Of a stretch of 64,000 bases of DNA, positions 36,549 through 47,099 are shown in pieces. Position numbers and translations under genes: made by a program. The notes under the pieces were generated by a model. It was given only the letters and a program-made list of their open reading frames with translations, made no database searches and was not told the origin of the DNA. The DNA lies in contig OY987225.1 of NCBI GenBank assembly GCA_963920705.1, positions 30,193,538 through 30,257,537 of the forward strand, given 5' to 3'. This DNA is from Odiellus spinosus (Eukaryota > Arthropoda > Arachnida > Opiliones > Phalangiidae). Every line of letters begins with the position of its first letter. The first letter of the stretch is position 1.

Positions 36549-37545
36549 TTAATCAGAAAGTTGTCAGTGGTTTTAGTTCGTCCTAAATAATCGAATTTTC
36601 CTTTCACATCCTACCTTTAATTATAAGTTGTATTAATTTTTATTTTATTCAAAACATAAATTAACAAGCAATCGAAAATGTTGAAAACTCTAATTATGAA
36701 AACAATAGAATCGATATTATTCAAATATGGCTTATATTTCGACGCGAGAATAATCTTTCTTTTATTTTATTACGAAAGTTATTTGACTGTGAGGATTTAA
36801 TGAGATTGCGGCGCTTCGCTATCGAGTGTAATAGTGTCTAGCCGACTGATATGTTAGAATTTGGGTCTTTGAAGTTTTTGGCTCCGCTATGTTTTGACGG
36901 TAAACCGGTTTCTTATAGTAGCCTTATTATAAGAGTGGCGTGCGAAGAATATTTTCAAAGGATATATATTCGTATAAAGGGAAGTTGAAACTAAAAGAGA
37001 AATTTTTAATCGACTCCCTAATCAAAATATGAACTTATTAATTCTTATTTAAACCTGTCGGTGGTTTTATTTTCTTCTTCAGTTGAATGTTAATTAAATT
37101 CAAAAGTCTTACACGAAGGCGAAATTTTTTAATTTAAATATAACTGAATATTAAATTGTAACAAAAAGTCGCGTAATTTGAATTTGTTTTTCGAAATTTG
37201 ACGTAGTTTATTTCTGGAACGAAATTAACGATAATTTTCATTTTATATTTCACTCTCCCTTGAAATATTTTCTATATAAAATTACAATATTTTCTCCCAG
37301 CACGATGTGTTTTGTCTTCTTTCGATCTCGTTAGAGAATTTTTACTTCGAAAGTTTTATTTCGAAATGTATAGACATTATAGGGAAGGGTTCGGTTGTAT
37401 TATTACTTCCTATTTATTTAACGAGGGTTTTAGAAAGTAATGAGATTCTTCAACTGATTTTGGAAAAACACGTTTAAATAGTAAAATTGATTTTTTGGAA
37501 AAGTTAGGTTAAATTTAAATTTATAATATTATTTCTTAGACATGG
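36549..37545. other. AT-rich stretch without a gene
   Basis: I see nothing recognisable. Confidence 0.55.
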
Positions 37546-37935
37546 TTAATTTCGAATATTTTTCTGAAAAAGGGTCAATTAGAATATTTTTCTGAAAAAG
37601 TTTCAGTTTAAAATATTATTATCTAGGAGATGGTGAATTTAAAATATTATTATCTAGGAGATGGTGAATTTAAAATATTATTATCTAGGAGATGGTCAAT
37701 TTAAAATATTATTATCTAGGAGATGGTCAATTTAAAATTTTATTTCCAAAATTATGGTCAATTTAGAATATTATTTCAAATATTTGGTCAATTTAAAATA
37801 ATATATCCAAGATCTGGTCAATTTAAAATTTTATTTGTAAGATATATGGTCAATTTAGAATATTATTTCTAAGAGCTGGTCAATTTAGAACGTTCTTACT
37901 TAGAGATGGTCTAGTTAGAACGTTTTTTTCAAGAG
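37546..37935 (+). repeat. Minisatellite, about 31-bp unit, degenerate
   Basis: Units of the form TCAATTTAAAATATTATT plus ATCTAGGAGATGG repeat. Four central copies (about 37,600-37,730) are close to identical and the outer ones are progressively diverged. Confidence 0.9.
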
Positions 37936-39415
37936 TGTTAATAAATTATTTAATTAAACGGTTAATATATAGTAATTAATATTTAAGAAAGAGTTAATTT
38001 TTCATAATATTTAAAATTAGGACGAATTTATGAGGCTTATTTAAAAAATCAGTTTATCTACATACTGGTATTATAACTATTATTTTAATTATTTAACTAC
38101 GTAATAAAGAATCAATTCAGAACCTTGGTGAGCTGATTTGCCCTTCATACCAATTTTAAACCAATTTTTTCTTCTCTAGGTCGAGTTATATATGTTCCAA
38201 TTTTTAAAACTATCCAGGGTTAACGTTTGAAACTATAGTTTTCAATATTAATTATTTTGTACTATTTAAATTCGGAACAATGCATTTTTTTATCACATCG
38301 GGAATTCGAATTTGTAGCAATTTTTCACGGTTGGCCCGTTGTTAAGGATAATTTGTTACCATAATATTTCAACTTAAAATTATTTTGAACTAGTAACTTA
38401 TATATTACATAAAATTGTAAGAATTAGAATTAACGAGCTTGTTACTGACACGCATGAAATCATAAAACTTAATTCTCAACATTTAATCTTCCAAACACCA
38501 CTTTAAAGAAGGGAGAAAAAAAAACAAGCCACTTTTATTTAATTTAAAATCTTTTAAAATTTAATGTAGGTGAAAGGTGGCTCTAACGTAAATTCCAACA
38601 TCTTAAGAGTTCAAAACTTTTTTTAAAATAAAATTTAAGTGACGTCAGAACCCGTTCGAAGGTCTTTAAGTTTGTAAAACTTGGTTTAAAAGCTGGTAAA
38701 AGGGATAAAACTAGCTTCCTACATAATTTCCCCACCGAAATAGGCTTAGCTTAGTCAAATGAAATGGCGTATTTTAGAAATTTGAATATAGTTGTTAAAA
38801 TATGGAAAAAGTAATAAAACCAACTACCTACATGTTTTCCAGTAAATTCTTTGCTAATTAATTAACTATAGAGTAATATGAGTAATTAAATCATCGAATT
38901 TAAGTGAATTTCGTTGAAAATTAGATAAAAAACTGGAATTCTTGTAATAATTTTGGGAAAAGTTGGTAATATAAGTTTTTTGAGTTAAAAAACACTCGGC
39001 TAGATTACAATTTTAAGTAAAACTTTGAGTAAAAGGGTTATAATACAGATTTTAATTAAAAATTAGTAAAACTGGGAAGAAAACACTATTTAAAATGGTA
39101 TAATATTACGAAAATCACACATTAAATTGTAAATTTAAGTGAAAATCAAAGAAAAACTTACTTAAAATGGCAGAAAATGCGAAAATTATAGTTGGCACTA
39201 TCGTTATTTGTTTTTTGGCACACCTTTCATTTACACTTTGAACATTATTAACATTAATGTCATTACGTTTCGCGGAGACAAACTTGGAACAGTTATTCCT
39301 ATTAATGACGTTGTTGCTTCGTTCGACGGTAGACATGACGATTTTAATTATAACCGAGATTCAACTCGACAACTATTTAATCGAAAACCTCTAATTAAAA
39401 CTCGCGTAATTTAAC
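37936..39415. other. AT-rich stretch without a gene
   Basis: No gene is visible. A diverged two-copy duplication spans about 38,690-38,840 (GATAAAACTAGCTTCCTACA against TAATAAAACCAACTACCTAC). AATAGGCTTAGCTTAG at about 38,741 resembles an inner piece of a TA arm. TGACGTCA lies at 38,640-38,647. Overlapping 68-73 codon frames at 39,115-39,414 are unrecognised. Confidence 0.45.
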
Positions 39416-39771
39416 TCTAATTAATAAAAGTAATAATAACGGAAGATCGAAAAAGCTTGAAGTTCGTTAATGATACTCATGTTCTTAAGTTGAAAATTAA
39501 TCTGGACGTCAATCGAGTGATGTCCACTAAAGGGTTGGGTTCGCGAACCGGAACCTGTAGTTTCGGAAGGCGCGTTGAAGAGATATGTAGGACAGTTAGA
39601 TTCTATAACGAAGGCGAGCGTATACACACCGTGGTTTTTAGAGATATTGAAGTAACGGGTCGGCGAAAATGGCTTCGAGAATGGTACGGGTCTGATCCAA
39701 CGAAAGTCTACCAACGGAGTCACGACTATTCGACTATGGCAACTAGTTTGCCCCAAACCAAAAATTCGTAA
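39416..39771 (+). other. GC-richer patch open on both strands
   Basis: The plus frame is open to 39,771. Its first ATG, at about 39,520, gives about 83 residues (MSTKGLGSRTGTCSFGRRVE...). The minus frame is open for 111 codons over 39,421-39,756. The plus end AATTCGTAAGAAT could act as a splice donor. The patch is GC-richer than its neighbours. I recognise no domain. One frame this long is expected by chance, so a host exon is possible but unproved. Confidence 0.2.
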
Positions 39772-41430
39772 GAATTAGCTTTAAGATGAAAAAAATAAAA
39801 TAAAAAGTTACCCGTTGTACCGTTAGTGGAATAAGTTTTTGGGGTGGGTATGGAACTAACTTCAAAACGGGGGGTTTATACCTGAGAGTTTTCTGTGTGA
39901 CGAGCTTGCGCAGTATATATTTCCCTCCAAATCTAGGTGGCATGAGATAAAAACAAGATAGGGAAGCCAATAAAGCCACACCTCTTACCGTTGGAACGAC
40001 AAGACCATGTTTGCTAGCTACCTAGGAAATTTGGCTTTATTATTTTCATGTTTACTCATGGTTAAAATCACGTTATCAAGCGGAAAAAATTTAATCAATC
40101 AATATACTTTGGGGATTTTAATTTTCAAGTTTCTTTTGAACTCGTCAACACAGAGTGATAAAATATTGTTAATATTATAACTATTATCTGCCAACTACAA
40201 TATAGTAGCCTGCCCCCCCCCCCTAGGGTGGTGTGGCTAAAAACCAGAACCACCAAGAAGGATAAAAGGGAAAAGAAATGTTGTATTTATCTGGTTGCAT
40301 GGTGCGCCACTTTGAGCTAAGTTTTCCTGGAGATTCTGGCGTCCTCTAAGTTTTTATCTAAGAACTAATGACAATTTCGGATCCGGTTTGAGTTCTCACA
40401 CCTTAAATATTTGATTTTAGTTGAGAAGAAATATCATAGAGGGAAACCACGAAAGTTTTTTTGAATTTTAATAAATAATTATCTTTAAAATAGTTTTTAA
40501 AAGAAGGCATACTTTTTTAAAACTTTTAATAATTAAACTTTAATTGAAATAAAGCTTAGCAACTAGCTTTCGACTGACTCCTAGCAGTCAGCATAATATT
40601 TTAACATATTATTTACCATGGAATTGACAATTCTTTAAAGTAATAAATAATTATTCCTATGATAATATATGGTAGATTTTCTGTAAAGTTTGACACTTTG
40701 TTGGTAAATGGTTAAGCTGTGAAAATTGCTAGTCATCTTAGATTAAACTATATTAGTCTATTAGAGTAAATAAAAATTATTATATATTTTTTTAATATCT
40801 CTTTAAGTCCTCTTCGAACAAAATTTTGTTGGTAAAACACTTTTACAGGGGTCACGTAGTAAATGCATTGATCTGCCTCATCCGTAAAGTTGGCTTTCCC
40901 ACGAACACCAGCTCTATTAGGAGATAACACTTTTACAGGGGCTTTACACTTAAAACCAATGAATTTCTTAGGTCATAGCTGCTTTAAATAAATACCAAAA
41001 AAAATGGTTATTTGAAAATATAGGTCGAGTTTTGTACAATTTTATGTAGTTCATTGTTATATCGATCTAATTGTTAAACTTTGACAGATTTTTTCTGTTC
41101 GTATATCATATTCAGTATTATATAATTATATATTCATATAAAATAACCCCCTATTGAGGCTGTCAAACTTGAAATATAAAACCTCGATAAATTAATACGT
41201 TGCAAAATTGCGCAAAAACTTTGGAATTTTTACATAATTTTAATATCGGATATAATGTCAATACTTATAACAACCTAACTGTCAAAAATAGTTAAGTTTG
41301 CTAATCTGAATTCTAACGAAATATCGCGCTTGTCACATCCAAGTGCCAAAATAACCAAAATCATATATTATAAAATTAAATTATCTTGTATTAAATAATA
41401 TTACATCAAATCAAATATTAAATTTTAATA
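39772..41430. other. AT-rich stretch without a gene
   Basis: No gene is visible. A C-run at about 40,213-40,223 and a repeated ACACTTTTACAGGGG at about 40,838 and 40,926 are the only features noted. Confidence 0.55.
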
Positions 41431-41490
41431 TTAAAGTGAGTCTGTGACGGATTTTTCATGAACTCCAAATGGAAATTGAGTTGCGTTTTC
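41431..41490 (+). repeat. Dispersed repeat DR1, copy 5 (fragment)
   Basis: It starts TTAAAGTGAGTCTGTGACGG, then ATTTTTCATGAACTCCAAAT and GGAAATTGAGTTGCGTTTTC, after which similarity ends. Confidence 0.55.
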
Positions 41491-42853
41491 TGGGCTTAGA
41501 ACAATTAAAGCAGAGTTCGAAATTAAAAAGAATGTATTAATTATAGTTTAAGTTCCTTATAAGGACGCAAACCGGGTTTTTAAAAAGCGTTTTAATCAAA
41601 TTTTTCAATACTTGAAATAGATATTGCCTTGGATCGAAGTTTATTATCAAACAAACTAATTTAAATAGTTAATTATAATCTTACACTCTTATTATCTATT
41701 TTACAATCATTCGAAAAATAGTAAAGGTTACTACTGCTATTACTTAACACCCCCGCGTTAAAAAATATATTTATTTTCGACCATTACGAATACAAAACGA
41801 AAATTGAAATTATGATAAATAGTTTCGCCGTAATGCCATTATACAAAGATATTACAAAGTCGAGTTTTATAATTATAATTTTAATACTTATCTTGATTTA
41901 TCCAAAACCTATCTGAAGTTGCAATTCGAACAAAGCTCTATATATCTCGTAATAATATTGGATATAAATAGGTACATATAGGGTATTATACGAGCTGCAA
42001 ACTAAATTTTTAAATATAGAAAAGTTGGAAAACTGAATCTCCTTGGGAAACAAAGACTTAATATATATTTTCTTTACGACTGCTTTAAAGAATTTTAATG
42101 AAAGAGGTAAATATCTCATGACTAAAACGTGTTATACTTTTCTTCAAGTAAAGTTTACAAAGACTACTTTCATCTATATATTGATTTAATATCTCGTATC
42201 AATCCGCCGATATTTTAATACGAACTGAAAATTCTGATTGATTTTTAATCCGATTTAAAGCGTGCGGGGGTTGGTTTATTTTACGTTTCGTTCGTTTAAA
42301 TGGAACCAATGAACTCGAAATCTCGATACGTTCATATTTATGGTCTATATTACCCTATCAAGTGTATTGAGTCTATTTTAGACGACAAACAGGTAGACAA
42401 TACCGCGATATGTATTTTCCCGTTTCTAATCCTTCGAAGAAAAAAAAAAAAAAAAAGAGAGGGAGGGTATTTTAACCTCTAAGGCGCAAAAATTTGGAAC
42501 AATTATAAAAGGTAAACTGCCTAGACACTAACTTGGAGGTCGGCGGATCGAGATATTATGCCTTTTTTATCCCTGAGCGCTTTTTTTTAATCGTAATAAT
42601 AATCAAAATAATATTTTTGCGCAATATCTAAGCGAAAAATCTGTTATCAAATATTTTAGTGGGAGTTACTAGTGACGCCGACTGGATTTATATCCGAAAC
42701 AAGCTGTGATATGACCCTGTAGAGTTGCTCTCATTGCTTACGACGGAGAATAACGCGTAAAGATTGGCGTAAAAATAGTATAAATTATTCTGAAATTAGT
42801 TTGAATCTGATGATATATATTTTAAATAATTAAAAATATATTATTACAATATA
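41491..42853. other. AT-rich stretch without a gene
   Basis: DR2 copy 7 is listed separately. A 60-codon frame starting with ATG at 42,300 runs into a poly-A tract at 42,440 and is unrecognised. Nothing else is seen. Confidence 0.5.
42152..42214 (-). repeat. Dispersed repeat DR2, copy 7
   Basis: In reverse it reads ATCGGCGGATTGATACGAG, ATATTAAATC, then GATGAAAGTAGTCTTTGTAA. It shares AGTAGTCTTTG with copy 3. Confidence 0.5.
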
Positions 42854-43078
42854 TTCCTATGACTTTAGTGTTTTTATTTTCCTAAAACTTGAGTGTAATT
42901 TTTCCTATATTTTCCTACAATTTTAGTTTTATTTCTCCTATATTTTCTTATAATTTTAGTGTTATTCCTCATATATTTTCCTATCATAGTGTTAATTATC
43001 CTATATTTTCCTAAAACTTTAGTGTTATTTCTCCTATATTTTACTATAATTTTAGTGTTATTTCTCCTATATTACGTG
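42854..43078 (+). repeat. Degenerate tandem repeat, about 32-bp unit
   Basis: TTTTCCTATAATTTTAGTG followed by TTATTTCTCCTATA recurs about six to seven times with indels. Confidence 0.85.
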
Positions 43079-44697
43079 TAACTTTTACCTATAGTTTTTA
43101 CCCAAAATCCGTAATAAACTCAAAATTAACATCAAAATTAAAAATAACCGTTTTTCAAATCTAATTGAAAACTGATAAACTCAACCATTTCAATACCTCC
43201 CGCATTTAAAAGCTCTCTGCTAATAAAACTTAAATAACTTTCCGAATATCCTATAGTTAATAGTTCCCATTTAAACGGGTTAAGGGGGGGGGGCTATCAT
43301 TTATTTTCACCCCAATATTCCGTATCGATTTGATTTTTGTCGCGGGCGGTCGTTTACTTATCTTTTGATCCGCTGAGTGAATTTATTTGAGTCGAATTTA
43401 CTCTCGCCAGCGCTAAATATCTTGAAATTCTGGTTATTCCAATTTTATCATATTTATAATTCCTGGAAACTAGAAAACATAGCGACCTTTCTATAAATTA
43501 TACCAAATTACATACCGTATTGTACCCGTAATTATAGCGTTTAAATCTAAATTACGCCAAGGTAGGGGGTGGGGTGTTATTTTTTAAAACTGAGGGTGTT
43601 ATATATATATATATTTTATAATTATTACGACAAATGTTTAATTTATATCAATATGTAATACGTAATATAGCTTGAAATTATTATTGTTATTACAGCTAGA
43701 GAAATATTTTTTTCATTTGAAGGTTAGGGTATATTTTAAAAAAAATTCGACAGTTGCTAGGAAAAATTAATATTTAATCTTAAAAGTTTAATTATGTAAT
43801 TTAATATATAAATTAACAAAACTAAAGTTATCGGTTTCTCGAAATAATTTGGCCGAGGCTTAAAGAAATAGTAGCCCAAACTGTTTAGTTTGGAAACATT
43901 TTAATTTTGAGGAAAATATGCGAGTTCCGTAAAATATTCGCTACATTCTAACATAGAAACCAAAATATTGAGAAATTTACTACAATACTATGACGTCACT
44001 ATAGTTTGCCATATAAATTCAAGTGCCGAATAACTAAAAAGCGTATCAATTTATCAGCGTAGGCTTAATTAAAATAAAATCACCTCAAAAAGCTTCTAGT
44101 TCAGATTTTTGACGAATGACAATGCGATGACGTCGTCATCTGTATGTCCCCTTAAAGTTAAAATCAAAAATATCGTGGCCAAACTAACGTGACACTAACC
44201 CTTTAATTGGTCTTAGATATAATTATACATAACATTAATTGGAAAGTCTTAAATTTTCCAAAATCGAGGGATCGAGTTTTAATTTTGCTTGTCAAATATA
44301 TGTTTAACGTTTGTAGTACAAGAATACAAAAGCATTGTTAATTTTCCTAAAAGATTAAAAGACTTTAATTCTTTTCGAGTAAATTAGCTTCATTCCGTGG
44401 ACTAGATTTTCTACTCAAGAGGGTACTCGTTAAATGGAAGAGAGTGAAGAATCAACTTGACCGTACTGTACCAATTTCTTTCACACAATACCCAAGTAGT
44501 TTAAATAATCAAAAATTCAAAACATTTCCCGGCAGACTGCTGCCCTTATTGCACTTACCACTTATAGCTAGTTAGTTGAACTAGAAAAATAATAACGATA
44601 GTAAAATCATTTGGAAAAAAAAATGTGTTTGAAGTTAGAAGTTTTCATAATTTTTATACTCCTCTTTCATTTATACAATTATTTCAATTATTAATTC
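43079..44697. other. AT-rich stretch without a gene
   Basis: No gene is visible. It contains a G-run near 43,285 and TGACGTCA at 43,991-43,998 within CAATACTATGACGTCACTAT, which is related to the tail of DR1. Confidence 0.5.
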
Positions 44698-44867
44698 AGA
44701 TCAGTTCAGATCTGAAACAAATTATTTCAGTTCAGTTCGTATCTTAATCAAATTATTTCAGTTCAGTTCGTATCTAAAACAAATTATTTCAGTTCAGTTC
44801 GTATCTCAATCAAATTATTTCAGTTCAGTTCGTATCTAAAACAAATTATTTCAGTTCAATTCGTATC
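44698..44867 (+). repeat. Tandem repeat, 31-bp unit, about five copies
   Basis: CAAATTATTTCAGTTCAGTT plus CGTATCTAAAA repeats. The CAGTT core echoes the duplication at 16,253. Confidence 0.92.
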
Positions 44868-44868
44868 T

Positions 44869-45107
44869 GGGTCCGACGTTTCGTTTGGGTCCGACTTTTC
44901 GTTTTGGGTCCGACTTTTCGTTTGGGTCCGACTTTTCGTTTTGGGTCCGACTTTTCGTTTGGGTCCGACTTTCGTTTGGGTCCGACTTTTCATTTTAGGT
45001 CCGACTTTTCATTTTAGGTCCGACTTTTCATTTTAGGTCCGACTTTTCGTTTTGGGTTCGACTTTTAGTTTGGGGCCGATTTTTCGTTTGGGGCCGACTT
45101 TTCGTTT
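44869..45107 (+). repeat. Tandem repeat, 18/19-bp unit
   Basis: GGGTCCGACTTTTCGTTTT, with 18-bp variants lacking one T, repeats about 13 times. It abuts the 31-bp array on the left and the 9-bp array on the right. Confidence 0.93.
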
Positions 45108-45304
45108 CGGGCAATTCGGGCAATTGGGGCAATTCGAGCAATTCTGGGAATTCGGGCGATTCGGGAAATTCGGGCGATTCGGGAAATTCGGGCAATTCGG
45201 GGAATTCGGGAAATTCGGGCGGTTCGGGGAATTCGGGCGATTCGGCTACTTCGACTAATTCTCCTAGTTCGGCTAATTCGGCTAATTCGGCTCATTCGGC
45301 ACAT
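45108..45304 (+). repeat. Tandem repeat, 9-bp unit (TTCGGGCAA-like)
   Basis: About 22 nine-base units of the pattern TTCGGGnnA drift to TTCGGCTAA at the right end. Since 9 is divisible by 3, the plus frame reads FGxFGx and the minus frame reads RISRIA. With no ATG-led gene around it I regard both as incidental. Confidence 0.93.
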
Positions 45305-45496
45305 TCGTTTGGGTCCGATTTAACGTTTGGATCCGTTTAACGTTTGGGTCCGACTTTTCGTTTTGTGTCCGACTTTTCGTTTTGTGTCCGACTTTTCGTT
45401 TTGTGTCCGACTTTTCGTTTTGTGTCCGACTTTTCGTTTTGTGTCCGACTTTTCGTTTTGTGTCCGACTTTTCGTTTTGTGTCCGACTTAACGTTT
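45305..45496 (+). repeat. Tandem repeat, 19-bp unit
   Basis: GTGTCCGACTTTTCGTTTT repeats about seven times after a few diverged GGGTCCGA units. It is clearly related to the array at 44,869, so the 9-bp array is inserted in, or grew within, a once continuous array. Confidence 0.93.
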
Positions 45497-45531
45497 GGTG
45501 TAGCTATTCTATGGGCTTGACCATCTTGTTA
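45497..45531 (+). repeat. Lone copy of the satellite spacer module
   Basis: GGTGTAGCTATTCTATGGGC, then TTGACCATCTTGTTA, matches the minus strand of every satellite spacer (for example 52,109-52,136: GTGTAGCTATTACTATGGGC, TTCCCCATCTTGTTA). It lies right at the end of the 19-bp array. Confidence 0.75.
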
Positions 45532-46023
45532 TATTTTCTTTTGCCGATAAAGACAAAAATTAAGAAAACATTTGGGTTGGTTCGCGCGGCTTTGGGGATA
45601 TCCGGAAATGAATTCGTGACTTTTTAAGATGTTTTTCCATTTTATTTTATTTTTTTTAGTTTTGATATTCAAGAGAGTATTATATTGTGGAATAAGATTT
45701 TGTTACATGGAGGTGTGTTTTAAGAAAAAGTTGCTACCTCGGTTTGAGGTCGATATGCTCGAAATTTTAAGTGAAAAATGAAAATCAAAATAACGAAGCT
45801 ATCTCCTAGATTATATATTTGATTTTGACAAGTTGCTTGTAATATTTGGTGTTGGTCTGAAATCAAAAAAATCGCAATTTTTAAAATTATCTTAGAGATT
45901 TAGTCGAAATAATTAAAATTCTAAATTTAAAACCTCTTAAATAGTTATAATTATTAACAAAATACAATATTTATCTTATAAATATATATATTTATAACCT
46001 GATTTTGGTATATAATTAAAAGG
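45532..46023. other. AT-rich stretch without a gene
   Basis: I see nothing recognisable. Confidence 0.55.
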
Positions 46024-46228
46024 AGAGCCTCCGACTAATCAAAAGACGCCTCTATACCTTTAGCAGAAGAGAAATCCCCGCGACACGTGCTACGGCATGC
46101 CACTATTTGAATCACGCTAAATCTCGTTCTTGATTATTTTCACGCGCACACTCGTGCGTACGACAGCGCTTGTCGCCTATATTTTACGAAGCCAAAGGGG
46201 GAGAGTATTTTGATTAGTCGGAGGTTCT
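46024..46228. mobile_element. Palindrome-ended element (205 bp)
   Basis: Ends AGAGCCTCCGACTAATCAAA and the inverse of AGAACCTCCGACTAATCAAA pair with one difference. The body is GC-richer, without an open frame. No convincing target duplication is seen. It is a single copy in the window. Confidence 0.8.
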
Positions 46229-46967
46229 ACATTTAATTCAATATCAAAATCTGAATCTTTCCAATTTTTTTGTTAAATTCATTTCCCAAATCTTTTAATA
46301 AGCGAACAATTAAGTCTTGGTAGAATCAATAAAAAAAAAAAACATTACGTTCTTCACCCTCCCTTTAACTAATAAATTCCAGCGGGTTTCCATATCTAGG
46401 CTTATCATTTTTCTAAAAACATTATAATATATATTTTGATCCCTTTTTCAATAAATGTATTTTCAATTCCGATATGAATTGTTATTTATAAAACAGGAAC
46501 TTGTTTTTGTTAGAATCAGATTAATGTTGCAACGAGCTCAAAAGTACGTCTAGTCCATTCTTAAAGAAATCATATCAATGAAATCGTAGAGAAAGAGATT
46601 AGAGATGATCCGAGTTTCGTACACCAACTGAAATTTTAAACTGATTGTGGCAGTCGTTGTTCCGCGTGTTCTAATTATTTCATATTGCGAAAACAATCAT
46701 TTTCTTATCGAACAAAACCGTTTTCTTCTTGTCGAGTAGTGTTTTTACAAGCATTAGCCTACATACAAGAATGCCCGTTGTTTGTCATTTTCTTAGGGGT
46801 GTATTTAGTTCCATCATACATTATTGGAATTGTTGAGTGAAAACCCCTTTGAAACATCTCTGGGGAAAATATCAAAATAGATCTTCCCTCCAACCAATCG
46901 TGTATCGCCCTGCCTTCCAGCGAACAAAATACTCGTGTCTATGTCGTGAAACAACCTTTATAGAAAA
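46229..46967. other. AT-rich stretch without a gene
   Basis: No gene is visible. CACCCTCCCTTTAA near 46,356 resembles a TA-type terminus without a partner. Confidence 0.5.
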
Positions 46968-47099
46968 TCTCAACTAATCCCTCAAATTAATAAATCTCAA
47001 CTTATCCCTCAAATTAATAAGTCTCAACTAATCCCTCAAATGAATAAATCTCAACTAATCCCTCAAATTAATAAATCTCAACTAATCCCTCAAATTAAT
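46968..47099 (+). repeat. Tandem repeat, 27-bp unit, about five copies
   Basis: TCTCAACTAATCCCTCAAAT plus TAATAAA repeats with few changes. Confidence 0.93.

Noticed and set aside
42300-42482. 60-codon ATG frame
   Set aside because: It runs into a poly-A tract translated as lysines. It is of chance length and unrecognised.
45052-45304. FG-repeat protein resembling a nucleoporin
   Set aside because: The FGx pattern comes from a 9-bp tandem unit, there is no ATG-led gene, and the opposite strand is equally open.
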